A DNA stretch of 64,000 bases from Salipiger marinus. GTDB taxonomy: Bacteria > Pseudomonadota > Alphaproteobacteria > Rhodobacterales > Rhodobacteraceae. The stretch spans positions 1 to 64,000 of the forward strand of contig NZ_FNEJ01000022.1 in NCBI RefSeq assembly GCF_900100085.1, in the 5' to 3' direction. Within the stretch, counting starts at the first letter, position 1; the number at the start of each line of letters is the position of its first letter. The notes beneath the pieces are model-generated. The model saw nothing but the letters and a program-made list of their open reading frames with translations, was not told the origin of the DNA and made no database searches. Made by a program: the position numbers and the translations under genes. This document shows positions 52,310 through 61,256 of the stretch, in pieces.

Positions 52310-53659
52310 ATGGTCTGGCGCACCCTGTCCCGGACGCTCGCGCGGCGCCTGCTGCGCGTGTCCCCGCCGCTGATCCTTGCGGCGCTTTATGCCGGGCTTA
52401 TCCTGCTGGGGGCGCTGCTGTTCAAGCTGCCCTTTGCCACCACGCAGCCGATCACATGGTCGGATGCGCTGTTCACCGCCACATCGGCGGTCACCGTCAC
52501 CGGGCTTGCCGTCTTTGACGTGGGCGCGGTGCTGACCCATTTCGGGGAATTCGTGCTGGCGGTGCTGATCCAGCTTGGCGGGCTCGGGCTCATGACCTTT
52601 GCCGTGCTGGTGCTGGCAGCACTTGGCCTGCCGGTGGGCATCACCGGGCATATCTACCTGCGCGAGGATCTGAACCAGAATTCCATGCACCAGCTGTCGG
52701 CGCTGGTGCGGACCATCCTCAAGGTGGTGCTTTTCTGCGAAGTAACCGGCGCGCTGGTGCTGATGCTCAGCTTCGCCCCGGTTCTGGGCTTCTGGGAGGG
52801 GCTGTGGGTCTCTGCCTTCCACTCGATTTCGGCCTTCAACAATGCGGGGTTTTCCACCTTCTCCGACGGGCTGGTGGGCTTTGCCACCGATCCGGTGGTC
52901 AATCTGGTGATCCCCGCCTTGTTCATCGTCGGCGGCATCGGCTATGTCGTGCTGCAGGACATTGCCCGGCAGCGCAGCCATCACAGCTGGTCGCTGCATA
53001 CCAAGATCATGCTGCTGGGCACCGCCATCCTGATTCCGTGGTCGGTGGGCAGCTTTGCCCTGCTGGAATGGACCAATCCCGGCACGCTGGGGATCTTTGA
53101 CAGTGCCGGGGAAAAGCTGATGGTCAGCTGGTTTCAGGGCGTCACCACCCGCACCGCCGGGTTCAACACCACCGATATCGGCGCGCTGCATGACAGCACG
53201 GTGATGCTGTTCATCTCGCTCATGCTGATCGGCGGCGGCCCCACCTCCACCGCCGGGGGGATCAAGGTCACGACCTTTGTGGTGATGATCCTTGCCACCA
53301 TCGCCTTTTTCCGCCGCCAGACGCAGCTGCATGCCTTTGGCCGCAGCATCGGGCTGGAACAGGTGCTGAAGGTCATGGCGCTGACCTCGATCAGCGTGCT
53401 GGTGGTGTTTGTGGGGGTGTTCCTGCTCACCGCCTCGCATGACGGGCATTTTGTCGACGTGGCCTTCGAGGTGGCCAGCGCCTTCGGCACGGTGGGCCTG
53501 TCGCGCGGCTATACGACAGAGCTGACCGAATTCGGCCGCGCCATGATCATCGCGATCATGTTTCTGGGCCGGGTCGGGCCGCTGACGCTGGGGTTTTTTC
53601 TGGCCACCCGCACCACACCCCGCGTGCGCTACCCCGAAGGGCAGATCCATCTGGGCTGA
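52310..53659 (+). CDS. Potassium uptake membrane subunit, TrkH/KtrB family
   Basis: Encodes 449 residues from the ATG 52310. Four pore repeats show selectivity filters: SAVTVTGLAVFDVG, FNNAGFSTFSDGLV, TTRTAGFNTTDIGA and SAFGTVGLSRGYT. About ten membrane segments. It takes up K+ (with Na+ or H+) under control of the RCK protein encoded just upstream. It ends near a terminator that also serves the convergent ABC gene. Confidence 0.95.
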   Translation: MVWRTLSRTLARRLLRVSPPLILAALYAGLILLGALLFKLPFATTQPITWSDALFTATSAVTVTGLAVFDVGAVLTHFGEFVLAVLIQLGGLGLMTFAVLVLAALGLPVGITGHIYLREDLNQNSMHQLSALVRTILKVVLFCEVTGALVLMLSFAPVLGFWEGLWVSAFHSISAFNNAGFSTFSDGLVGFATDPVVNLVIPALFIVGGIGYVVLQDIARQRSHHSWSLHTKIMLLGTAILIPWSVGSFALLEWTNPGTLGIFDSAGEKLMVSWFQGVTTRTAGFNTTDIGALHDSTVMLFISLMLIGGGPTSTAGGIKVTTFVVMILATIAFFRRQTQLHAFGRSIGLEQVLKVMALTSISVLVVFVGVFLLTASHDGHFVDVAFEVASAFGTVGLSRGYTTELTEFGRAMIIAIMFLGRVGPLTLGFFLATRTTPRVRYPEGQIHLG

Positions 53660-53661
53660 CG

Positions 53662-53688
53662 AAAAACCGCGCGGTCAGGCCGCGCGGT
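53662..53688 (-). terminator. Rho-independent terminator overlapping the end of the Atm1-like gene
   Basis: ACCGCGCGG and CCGCGCGGT (53666-53674, 53680-53688) form a stem with AAAAA on the plus strand (TTTTT for minus transcripts). The ABC gene stop lies in its loop. Confidence 0.82.
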
Positions 53689-55498
53689 CCTCGGCCTGCT
53701 GGCGCGCCCAAAGCTGGGCATAACGCCCGGCGCGGGCCAGCAGCGCCTCATGGGTGCCCTCCTCGACCACCAGACCTTTTTCCAGCACCACGATGCGGTC
53801 GGCATCGGCGATGGTCGACAGCCGGTGCGCGATGGTCAGCACCGTGCGCCCCTCGCCCGCGCGGCGCAGGGCGGTCTGGATCTCCGCCTCGGTCTCGGTA
53901 TCAAGCGCCGAGGTCGCCTCGTCCAAGAGCAGGATCGGCGGATCCTTGAGCAGCGTGCGCGCGATGCCGACGCGCTGCTTTTCCCCGCCCGACAGTTTCA
54001 GCCCGCGTTCGCCCACCTGCGTGTCATAGCCTTCGGGCAGCGAGATGATGAACTCGTGGATCTGGGCCGCACGCGCCGCCGCCTCGATCTGTGCCTGCGT
54101 GGCGCCATCGCGGCCATAGGCGATGTTGTAGCGGATGCTGTCGTTGAACAGCACGGTGTCCTGCGGCACCACGCCGATGGCGGCGTGCAGGCTGTCCTGC
54201 GTCACCGCGCGCAGATCCTGCCCGTCGATGCGGATGGCGCCGCCCGAGACATCGTAGAAGCGGAACAGCAGCCGCCCGATGGTGGATTTGCCCGAGCCGG
54301 ACGGCCCGACCAGCGCCACGCTTTCCCCCGCCCCCACCTTCAGGCTGACGCCATGCAGGATGGTGCGCTCGGGGTCATAGCCAAAGCGCACCGCGTCGAA
54401 TTCGACCGCAGCCCCGCGCACCTGCAGCGCGGGCGCGCCGGGGCGGTCCTTGACCTCGCTTGGCTGGTCCAGAAGATCGAACATCTGGCCCATATCCACC
54501 AGCGCCTGCCGGATTTCGCGATAGACCGTGCCAAGGAAATTGAGCGGCATGGTGATCTGGATCATGTAGGCGTTGACCATGACAAAATCGCCCACGGTCA
54601 GGCTGCCCTGCTGCACCCCCAGCGCCGCCATGATCATCACCGCGACCAGCCCCGCCGTGATGATGAAGGCCTGCCCGGCATTGAGCGCGGCAAGCGAGGT
54701 GGCGGTCTTGACCGCCGCCTGTTCATAACCCGCCATGGCGGCATCATAGCGCGCGGCCTCGCGCGATTCAGCGCCAAAATACTTGACAGTCTCGAAATTC
54801 AGCAGGCTGTCCACTGCCTTCTGGTTGGCGTCGGTGTCCTGCGTGTTCATGCGCTGGCGCAGCTTCACCCGCCATTCGGTGACGGCGAAGGTGAACCAGA
54901 CATACAGCGCGATGGTGACCGCCACCACCGCCAGATACCAGACGTCAAACAGCGTGAACAGGATGGCCGCGATCAGCAGCAGTTCAAGGATCAGCGGCCC
55001 GATGGAGAACAGCAGGAAGCGCAGCAGGAAATCCACGCCCTTCACGCCGCGTTCGATGATCCGGCTGAGCCCGCCGGTGCGCCGCGTCAGGTGATAGCGC
55101 AGCGACAGGCGGTGGATATGGCCGAAGGTTTCCAGCGCGATGCGGCGCAGCGCGTGCTGGCCGACCCGGGCAAAGACCGCGTCGCGCAGCTGCTGGAAGC
55201 CGTTGGAGAAAAACCGCGCCAGACCGTAAGCGACGGTCAGCCCCACCGCCCCCAGCGCCAGATCCGGCACCTCGCCGCCCAGCGTGTCCACCGCCGCCTT
55301 GTAGAGCAGCGGCGTGCCCACGGCGATCAGCTTGGCGACCAGCAGCAGCAGCAGGGCCGCCACCACCCGGCGCTGCGCCCAAGGTGCGCCCTTGGGCCAG
55401 AGATAGGGCGCGGTGCGGATCAGCACCCGGCGGGCGGAGCGGCGTTCGGACTGCGCGGAGGCATCCTGCGCGGGGTCGGCGGGAGAAGCGGGAGGCAT
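53675..55498 (-). CDS. ABC transporter, Atm1/HMT type (fused permease and ATPase)
   Basis: Encodes 607 residues. The N-terminal permease (six segments, about 40-330) includes the Atm1 marker SLLNFETVKYFGAESREAAR. The ATPase carries Walker A GPSGSGKSTIGR, signature LSGGEKQRVGIAR, Walker B ILLLDEATSALD and the H-loop TIAHRLSTIADAD. In alphaproteobacteria this family exports glutathione-linked sulfur or metal compounds and supports Fe-S homeostasis and metal resistance. A cytoplasmic N-terminal 20-residue tail is disordered. Confidence 0.93.
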   Translation of the reverse strand: MPPASPADPAQDASAQSERRSARRVLIRTAPYLWPKGAPWAQRRVVAALLLLLVAKLIAVGTPLLYKAAVDTLGGEVPDLALGAVGLTVAYGLARFFSNGFQQLRDAVFARVGQHALRRIALETFGHIHRLSLRYHLTRRTGGLSRIIERGVKGVDFLLRFLLFSIGPLILELLLIAAILFTLFDVWYLAVVAVTIALYVWFTFAVTEWRVKLRQRMNTQDTDANQKAVDSLLNFETVKYFGAESREAARYDAAMAGYEQAAVKTATSLAALNAGQAFIITAGLVAVMIMAALGVQQGSLTVGDFVMVNAYMIQITMPLNFLGTVYREIRQALVDMGQMFDLLDQPSEVKDRPGAPALQVRGAAVEFDAVRFGYDPERTILHGVSLKVGAGESVALVGPSGSGKSTIGRLLFRFYDVSGGAIRIDGQDLRAVTQDSLHAAIGVVPQDTVLFNDSIRYNIAYGRDGATQAQIEAAARAAQIHEFIISLPEGYDTQVGERGLKLSGGEKQRVGIARTLLKDPPILLLDEATSALDTETEAEIQTALRRAGEGRTVLTIAHRLSTIADADRIVVLEKGLVVEEGTHEALLARAGRYAQLWARQQAEDRAA

Positions 55499-55590
55499 GG
55501 CGGATCCTTTGGGTCTGCTGGCGTTCTAGCCCGCAGGCGCGGTCAGGGCCAGCCCGCCAGCCCGGTTCGTTTCGGGCGGGCGGATGGGTC

Positions 55591-55660
55591 GCAGGGGGGC
55601 GCTGCCCCCCGCGCGCGCGGCGCGCTCCCCCCGGAGTTTACGGGCAAGATGAAGGGGCGG
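55591..55660 (+). repeat. REP-like palindromic element, copy B
   Basis: GGGGGGCGCTGCCCCCC, then GCGCGCGCGGCGCGC, then TCCCCCCGGAGTTTACGGG and CAAGATGAAGGGGCGGG. Same architecture as copies A (44180-44255, opposite strand) and C (59457-59520). Confidence 0.7.
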
Positions 55661-55661
55661 G

Positions 55662-57104
55662 TCAGTCCGGGATGTCGAAGACCTGACCGGGATAGATGAG
55701 GTCGGGGTTGCGGATCTGGCTGCGATTGGCCTCGAACACCTTCACATAGTCGATGCCCTGCCCGTAGCGGGTGCGCGCGATGGCCCAGAGCGTGTGGCCG
55801 GGCTGCACGGTGACGGCGCGCACCGCCACGGCGGGATCGGCGGCGGCGGCCAGCACCTCGGCGGATTCGCGGCGGAACGGGCTTTCGGCGCGGGCGGTGA
55901 CCTCGCCCGCGTCGTCGATCTGGTCGACGCGCAGCGTATAGGTGCCGGTGGCGACATCGGGCAGGGCCGCCTGCCAGCGGCCATCGGCGGCAATGCGCGT
56001 GGTGATGAGCGGGCGGTTGTCGAGATAGACCCGGACCGAGGCCGCGCCTCGGCCCCGCCCGGCCAGCGCCACGGCGCCCTGCTCGTCATAGCTGATGGTG
56101 TCGATGGCGATCTGGTCCTGCGCCAGCGGGGTCTGCGGCTGCATCACCTCGATCCCCGCTTCGGAGGAGAGCAGCGCCACCGGCGCCGGGGCCTCTGGCG
56201 CTGGCACCACCGCCGCCGCGGCGGCATCGGGGCTGGAGGGGCCGGGCGCCGCCGCGATCCGCGGCTCGGGCGCATCGGGGGCTGCGGGGGGATCGCTGCG
56301 CGCTTGGGCCGGGGTGCTGCTGGCCTCGGCTGGCGCGGGACTGTCCGGCGCGGGTGCGTCGGCGGACGGTTCTGCCGCGGCCATGGCGGCGGGCGGCGGG
56401 GCGGCGGGCGGGGTCAGGATCACCTCCTGTTCCGACAGCAGTTCCCGGCCCTGATGGCGCAGCCGCAGCCTCAGCACCCGCGGCGCGCCGTCGAGCGGCA
56501 GATCGAGAAAGGCGGTGAAGCGGCCATCCCGGTCGCTCTGCACCTCGGGTTCCGGGATGCCGTCGACCAGCACCGCCACGGCGGCACCCGGTTCGGCCCG
56601 GCCCGCCACCAGCGTCTGGCCGGTGGGATCGGCGCGCACCAGATCGAAGCTGGGCGGATTTGGCAGCGGCAGCGGCGCGTCGGGGTCGGGGCGCGCTTCG
56701 GGCCCTGTGGCGGCAAGCACCTCTGACACCGCGCCGGGGCGTTCCGGCGCGCTGACCGGGGCCGGGGCGGAGGCCTGCGGGCCTGCGGCGGTGACGGCGG
56801 GCTGCGCCACCTCCGTGCCCGCCTGTGGTTCCGGCAGCGCGGGCGCAGGCGCGGCATCGGGCGCGTCCTGCGCCACCGTGGCCGCCGGTTCGGGCGGCGG
56901 CGCGGCGGGGGCGGGATCGGCTGTCGTGACCTCTGCCGGGGGCGACGGCGCCTCCGGCGCGGGGGTCGGCGCGGCGGAGGATGCCACGGCGGGATCGGCG
57001 GGATCCTCGGGCTTGGGCAGCGGCGCGAGGAACCCCGCCAGATAGAGGACGCCCACCGCAACTGCGATGCCCAGCCCTGCGCCTGCCAAGCTCTTCCTGT
57101 TCAT
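55662..57104 (-). CDS. Inner-membrane-anchored LysM protein with Pro/Ala-rich linker
   Basis: Encodes 480 residues from the ATG 57104 (MNRKSLAGAGLGIAVAVGVL). A single N-terminal membrane segment is followed by about 130 residues of Pro/Ala/Glu-rich disordered linker. Two beta-sandwich-like segments follow (VLVDGIPEPEVQSDRDGRFT near 190; VRVYLDNRPLITTRIAADGR near 375). A C-terminal LysM domain (HTLWAIARTRYGQGIDYVKV, about 430-478) would bind peptidoglycan. It probably links the inner membrane to the wall. Function unknown otherwise. Confidence 0.88.
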   Translation of the reverse strand: MNRKSLAGAGLGIAVAVGVLYLAGFLAPLPKPEDPADPAVASSAAPTPAPEAPSPPAEVTTADPAPAAPPPEPAATVAQDAPDAAPAPALPEPQAGTEVAQPAVTAAGPQASAPAPVSAPERPGAVSEVLAATGPEARPDPDAPLPLPNPPSFDLVRADPTGQTLVAGRAEPGAAVAVLVDGIPEPEVQSDRDGRFTAFLDLPLDGAPRVLRLRLRHQGRELLSEQEVILTPPAAPPPAAMAAAEPSADAPAPDSPAPAEASSTPAQARSDPPAAPDAPEPRIAAAPGPSSPDAAAAAVVPAPEAPAPVALLSSEAGIEVMQPQTPLAQDQIAIDTISYDEQGAVALAGRGRGAASVRVYLDNRPLITTRIAADGRWQAALPDVATGTYTLRVDQIDDAGEVTARAESPFRRESAEVLAAAADPAVAVRAVTVQPGHTLWAIARTRYGQGIDYVKVFEANRSQIRNPDLIYPGQVFDIPD

Positions 57105-57211
57105 GCCATCCCCTGATCCGGCCCGCGCGGACGATGTGCCCGCAGCGTGGTTGTGCACCTATAACAATCCCGTTATCAGCGGTCAAAACAGCAATTTTCC
57201 GGATCTGCAGC

Positions 57212-57763
57212 ATGCTCTCCAAATCTGTCTGTGTCTATTGCGGTTCGCGCTTCGGTCGGGACCCGGCGCATAAGGAAACGGCACAGGCGCTTGGCCGCGC
57301 GCTGGCGGCAGAGGGCTGGCGGCTGGTCTATGGCGCGGGCGATGTCGGGCTGATGGGCGAGGTGGCGCGCGCGGCGCAGGGGGCGGGCGGCGACACCTTC
57401 GGCGTCATCCCCGCGCATCTGCTGGCGCTGGAGGTGGGCAAGCGCGACCTGACCCGCTTCGTGGTCACCGAGACCATGCACGAGCGCAAGAAGGTCATGC
57501 TGATGAATGCCGATGCGGTGGTGATGCTGCCCGGCGGCGCGGGCAGTCTCGACGAGTTTTTCGAGGCGCTGACATGGCGCCAGCTTGGCCTGCATGACAA
57601 GCCCATCGTGCTGCTGGATGCGGACGGGTTCTGGGATCCGCTGCGCGCGCTGCTGGCGCATGTGACCGGACAGGGCTTTGCCGAGCCGTCGCTGCTGGGC
57701 TATGTTCAGAGTGCGGCTTCGGCGGAAGAGGCCATGGCGCTTCTGCGCCGCGCCCTGTCCTGA
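57212..57763 (+). CDS. LOG-family (TIGR00730) protein, cytokinin riboside monophosphate phosphoribohydrolase-like
   Basis: Encodes 183 residues from the ATG 57212. The lysine decarboxylase-like/LOG fold is shown by SVCVYCGSRFG, GWRLVYGAGDVGLMGEVAR, METMHERKK-type TETMHERKKVMLM and the signature PGGAGSLDEFFEAL. Bacterial members hydrolyse nucleoside 5'-monophosphates. Its 3' end overlaps the convergent RarD-like gene by 58 bases. Confidence 0.9.
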   Translation: MLSKSVCVYCGSRFGRDPAHKETAQALGRALAAEGWRLVYGAGDVGLMGEVARAAQGAGGDTFGVIPAHLLALEVGKRDLTRFVVTETMHERKKVMLMNADAVVMLPGGAGSLDEFFEALTWRQLGLHDKPIVLLDADGFWDPLRALLAHVTGQGFAEPSLLGYVQSAASAEEAMALLRRALS

Positions 57764-58620
57764 CGCAGCGCCGAGACGCTATAAAGCGCCAGCGCCGCCC
57801 AGATCAGCGCGAAGCTGACGGCGCGGGCAGGGCCGAAGGGTTCGCCAAGGATCAGCACGGCGCCCAGAGCCTGCAGCGTCGGGTTGAGATATTGCAGAAG
57901 CCCCAGCGTTGACAGGTCCACCCGCCGCGCCGCCTCGGCAAAAAGCATCAGCGGCAGCGCGCTGAGGATCCCCGAGCCTGCCAGCAGCGCCGAGCGGGTC
58001 CAGTCCTGCCCGAACGCCCCCTGCCCCGAGATCTGTGCGGCGGCGATCCACAGAACCGCGAGCGGCAGCAGCACCAGCACCTCGGCAAAGACCGAAACCG
58101 CCCCGGGCGCCACGATGCGTTTCTTGGCCAGACCGTAAAGGCTGAAGGTCAGGGCCAAGGCCAGCGCCATCCAGGGCGGGCTGCCCAGGCCCACGGCCAG
58201 CACCAGCACCGCAGCCGCTGCCAGCGCCACGGCCAGCCATTGCAGCAGCGCCAGCCTTTCGCGGTAGATCACCACCCCCAGCAGCACCGCGCAGATCGGG
58301 AAGATGTAATATCCGAGCGCACTTTCGGTCACCCAGCCGCGCTGCACCGCGATCAGGTACAGCAGCCAGTTGGCGCCGATGGCGAGGGCGGCAAACACCG
58401 TCTCGCGCCGTCTGGCGGGATGGGTCAGCAGGGCGCGGGTCAGATGCAGCCGCCCCTGCGCGCCCAGCACCAGTGCAAAGACCAGCGCCGACCACAGGGT
58501 GCGGTGCGCCAGCAGTTCCATCGCCGGAACATCGGAGAGTTCGCTGTAATAAAGCGGCGCCAGCCCCCAGAGGGTGCAGGCGACGATCATGGCCAGAACG
58601 CCGAGGCGGGCGGGCGACAT
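57706..58620 (-). CDS. EamA/RarD-type membrane transporter
   Basis: Encodes 304 residues with ten membrane segments in two EamA repeats. The start MSPARLGVLAMIVACTLWGL and the phrases LLAHRTLWSALVFALVL, SALGYYIFPICAVLLGVVIY and LQYLNPTLQALGAVLILGEP match RarD-type DMT-superfamily exporters or permeases. Substrate unknown. It overlaps the LOG gene tail by 58 bases on the opposite strand. Confidence 0.88.
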   Translation of the reverse strand: MSPARLGVLAMIVACTLWGLAPLYYSELSDVPAMELLAHRTLWSALVFALVLGAQGRLHLTRALLTHPARRRETVFAALAIGANWLLYLIAVQRGWVTESALGYYIFPICAVLLGVVIYRERLALLQWLAVALAAAAVLVLAVGLGSPPWMALALALTFSLYGLAKKRIVAPGAVSVFAEVLVLLPLAVLWIAAAQISGQGAFGQDWTRSALLAGSGILSALPLMLFAEAARRVDLSTLGLLQYLNPTLQALGAVLILGEPFGPARAVSFALIWAALALYSVSALRQDRARRRSAMASSAEAAL

Positions 58621-58708
58621 GGCGGTCCTCCGGCGGACAGAGCAGGAGGGCCCCGTCTTCGCCCGAAGGCTTACCGCCCGGCGGACCGGGCGGCAAGATG
58701 GGCCGGGC

Positions 58709-59164
58709 TCAGGCCTCGTCCAGCGCCTCGTGCAGCAGGCGTTCGATCTTGTCGATCGGGTGGTTGGTCAGGGTCTTGTCGATTTCCGCGACCACCTTGT
58801 CCTGCACCTCCTTGTGGAGCTTGCTGCGCAGCTCGCCCAGCGTGGCGGGCGGCGCCACCAGAACGATGCGGTCAAACGCGCCCTTATGCGCCTGTTTATA
58901 GAGGATATCGGCCAGATCATCGGCGAAACGATCCTTGGCCAGCTGATGCCAGTCGGTATCGTCGAGCGCGGATTTCTGGCCCGGCCCGTTATCGGCCACG
59001 CGCCCGGGACGGTTGGCGGACTGCTCGCGGTCCGAGGGGTTTTCCTGCTGTTCGATGCGCACGACGTTGAGATCGGGGTTTTCCGCATCAAGGTCGTTGC
59101 GCAGGAACAGGGCCTTTTCCCCGTCCGCCACCAGAACCCATGTGCCTTGCGTGAGCACGCTCAT
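58709..59164 (-). CDS. Host attachment family protein (eRF1-like, baeRF)
   Basis: Encodes 151 residues from the ATG 59164 (MSVLTQGTWVLVADGEKALF), overlapping the upstream stop as TGATG. The pattern WVLVADGEKALFLRN, FADDLADILYKQAHKGAFDR and IVLVAPPATLGELRSKLHKE fits the host attachment protein family, a bacterial relative of archaeo-eukaryotic release factor domains. Its function in bacteria is not established; ribosome binding under stress has been proposed. It is coupled to the small gene upstream. Confidence 0.85.
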   Translation of the reverse strand: MSVLTQGTWVLVADGEKALFLRNDLDAENPDLNVVRIEQQENPSDREQSANRPGRVADNGPGQKSALDDTDWHQLAKDRFADDLADILYKQAHKGAFDRIVLVAPPATLGELRSKLHKEVQDKVVAEIDKTLTNHPIDKIERLLHEALDEA

Positions 59165-59391
59165 CACACTTTCTCCTTGTCGCCGCTGCCGTTCTGATCC
59201 TGTGCGAGCGGGCGCGTCCTGCCCGCCGAGGTCTCGTCATGGCGCTTTTCCTCGTCGCGGGTGCCGACCTTGCGGGCCATCTCGCCGCCCTTGCGGCCCT
59301 GCTGCTGGCTGGCGCCGGGGGCATCCGGCGTGCCGTCGAGGATTTCCTGAGTTTCGCTGCGGCCGTCCTGCGATCTTGCTCTGTCGGGCAT
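59164..59391 (-). CDS. Small hydrophilic protein, KGG-like motif, coupled to baeRF gene
   Basis: Encodes 75 residues from the ATG 59391, with a perfect GGAGG at five bases. The sequence (MPDRARSQDGRSETQEILDG; GASQQQGRKGGEMARKVGTR) is highly charged and probably disordered, and the GRKGGEMARK stretch recalls KGG-repeat stress proteins. It is translationally coupled to the host attachment protein by a TGATG overlap. Function unknown. Confidence 0.65.
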   Translation of the reverse strand: MPDRARSQDGRSETQEILDGTPDAPGASQQQGRKGGEMARKVGTRDEEKRHDETSAGRTRPLAQDQNGSGDKEKV

Positions 59392-59456
59392 GAGAACCTC
59401 CATTTGCTTCTGGGTCTCAACGCATGGCGGGCGCGGCTGTTCCCCGGACGTGGACA

Positions 59457-59520
59457 AGGGGGCTCTGCCCCCGTCCGCGCCAAGGCGCGGCCTCCCCCGG
59501 GATATTTCCGGTCAGAAGAC
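59457..59520 (+). repeat. REP-like palindromic element, copy C
   Basis: GGGGGCTCTGCCCCC, then CCGCGCC-AA-GGCGCGG, then CCTCCCCCGGGATATTTCC. Same architecture as copies A and B with a diverged tail. It lies between the small KGG-like gene and the next gene. Confidence 0.65.
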
Positions 59521-59533
59521 GCCGCGCGGCGGC

Positions 59534-60442
59534 TCAGCCGGGCGGTGCTGTCAGGATGTCGGCGAAGGCCTGCCGGGCTGGTGCGGCGGTGCCGTCATTC
59601 TGGCCGGGCAGGCCACAGCTGGACGGGGTCGCGTCTGCGGCATGTTCGGACAGGGCCTGCCGCCGGAACGCCCGGGCGCAGGCGCTGTCGATGTGGTAAA
59701 GTGCGGCCTGCCGCTGCTGCGGGCTCAGCGACCAAGGACAGTCCTTGCTCGCCGCTTTGGCCGCGCGCAGCAGGGCTGCGATGTCGCGGGTTTCGGCGAC
59801 TGGAGTACCACTGCTGTAGCGTCTGGCGAGCGTGGCCTTGAGGGGTGCGCAGGCGTCCGCACCGCCCGCGCCCTGCGCCACGGCATCGGCAAAGAGGATG
59901 GTGCCATCGCGCCATGTGGCGGCGGCCCGGCGGGCGACGGGAAAGTTCTCCCGGACGCGGGTGGCGAGGGTCAGCATCGCGGGCATGTCGAGGGAGGCGA
60001 GATCCCCGGCGCTGCTGTCCAGATCAAGATTAACGATCACGTCCTTGGCCAGAAAGTAGAAATCCGACTGCACCTCGTAGCTGGCGGTTTCGAAGCTGTA
60101 GCCATTGGGCAGGCCCGGCGTCGGGGATCGCGCGGCGCAGGTCGTGCCCGGCTCGCAGGCGTCAGCCGCGCGATAAAGATCGGCAAGGCTGCGCCATGTG
60201 GCGTTGACGCGTCCGATTGTGGCTCTGGCCTGCTGGGCATCCGCCGCCGTGTCCAGCGCCAGCGGCGCCAGAACCATGAAGCTCATCAGGTAGCGGTCAG
60301 CATGCTGCTGGCGGGTGACGGCGGGAAACATGTGGGTGTCCATCTGGACGCCGACAAAACCGCCGGTGCTGCCCAGATCCTGACGGACCATCTCACAGCC
60401 GGGCGCGCCCAGAAGCAGGGCGCAAAGCGCAAAATATCTCAT
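59534..60442 (-). CDS. Hypothetical exported protein (possible lipoprotein)
   Basis: Encodes 302 residues starting MRYFALCALLLGAPGCEMVR, which is a signal peptide ending in a possible lipobox Cys. The mature part is helical and Ala-rich with several Cys that may form disulfides (ADACEPGTTCAARSP; DACAPLKATLA; SKDCPWSL; SACARAFRRQALS). I do not recognise the family. It lies between the KGG-like gene and sodB on the same strand, separated from sodB by a terminator. Confidence 0.72.
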   Translation of the reverse strand: MRYFALCALLLGAPGCEMVRQDLGSTGGFVGVQMDTHMFPAVTRQQHADRYLMSFMVLAPLALDTAADAQQARATIGRVNATWRSLADLYRAADACEPGTTCAARSPTPGLPNGYSFETASYEVQSDFYFLAKDVIVNLDLDSSAGDLASLDMPAMLTLATRVRENFPVARRAAATWRDGTILFADAVAQGAGGADACAPLKATLARRYSSGTPVAETRDIAALLRAAKAASKDCPWSLSPQQRQAALYHIDSACARAFRRQALSEHAADATPSSCGLPGQNDGTAAPARQAFADILTAPPG

Positions 60443-60499
60443 GTCAAATCTCTCCGGTTCAATGCGGAGAGGGTAACCCGGACCGGTTGACTGGGCCAA

Positions 60500-60529
60500 G
60501 AAAAAATCCCCCGCAGTGGCTGCGGGGGA
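60500..60529 (-). terminator. Rho-independent terminator after sodB
   Basis: On the minus strand TCCCCCGCAG (60529-60520 complement) pairs with CTGCGGGGGA around CCA, followed by TTTTTT. It lies 26 bases after the sodB stop. Confidence 0.9.
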
Positions 60530-60554
60530 GTTCTGTGCTGTCCGGAGACGGAGA

Positions 60555-61154
60555 TCAGAGGCGCGAGGCCACGTTTTCCCAGTTCACCAGATTGTCGAGG
60601 AAGTTCGCCAGATAGGCGGGGCGCTTGTTGCGGAAGTCGATGTAGTAGGAATGCTCCCACACGTCGCAGCCCAGCAGCGCGGTCTGGCCGAAGCAGAGCG
60701 GGTTCACGCCGTTTTCGGTCTTGGTGATCTTCAGGCCGCCATCGGCGCCCTTCACCAGCCATGCCCAGCCCGAGCCGAACTGGCCCGCACCGGCGGCGGC
60801 AAAATCTTCCTTGAACTTGTCGATGGAGCCGAAGCTGTCCTTCAGCGCCGCTTCCAGTTCGGACGGGATCGAGTTGTCGCCCGGGCCCATCATTTCCCAG
60901 AACTGGCTGTGGTTCCAGTGCTGCGAGGCGTTGTTGAAGATGCCGTTCTGGGCCACCGCGTCGGGCTGGTAGGTGCCCTTGACGATGTCCTCAAGGCTCT
61001 TGCCTGCCCATTCGGTGCCGTCGACCAGCTTGTTCAGCGTGGTGACATAGGTGTTGTGGTGCAGGTCGTGGTGATATTCCAGCGTCTCCTGCGACATGCC
61101 TTTGGACGCGAGCGCATCATGGGCATAGGGGAGATCGGGAAGTTCGAAGGACAT
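60555..61154 (-). CDS. sodB: Superoxide dismutase, iron type
   Basis: Encodes 199 residues. Metal ligands are visible: LEYHHDLHHNTYV (first His), NNASQHWNHSQFWEMM (second His; the Gln before HWNH marks the Fe type), and DVWEHSYYIDFRNKRPAYL (Asp and last His). It removes superoxide in the cytoplasm. It is monocistronic with a strong terminator. An AAAGGAAA box precedes the start. Confidence 0.96.
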   Translation of the reverse strand: MSFELPDLPYAHDALASKGMSQETLEYHHDLHHNTYVTTLNKLVDGTEWAGKSLEDIVKGTYQPDAVAQNGIFNNASQHWNHSQFWEMMGPGDNSIPSELEAALKDSFGSIDKFKEDFAAAGAGQFGSGWAWLVKGADGGLKITKTENGVNPLCFGQTALLGCDVWEHSYYIDFRNKRPAYLANFLDNLVNWENVASRL

Positions 61155-61256
61155 ATGCGTTTCCTTTCGCCTGTCGGTGAGTTCCGTCTCATTCCTAGGC
61201 CACGGGGCCGCAAGGTCAAGCGCCGTTCCCCCGGGACGGGTGCGATGACCGCCGCC

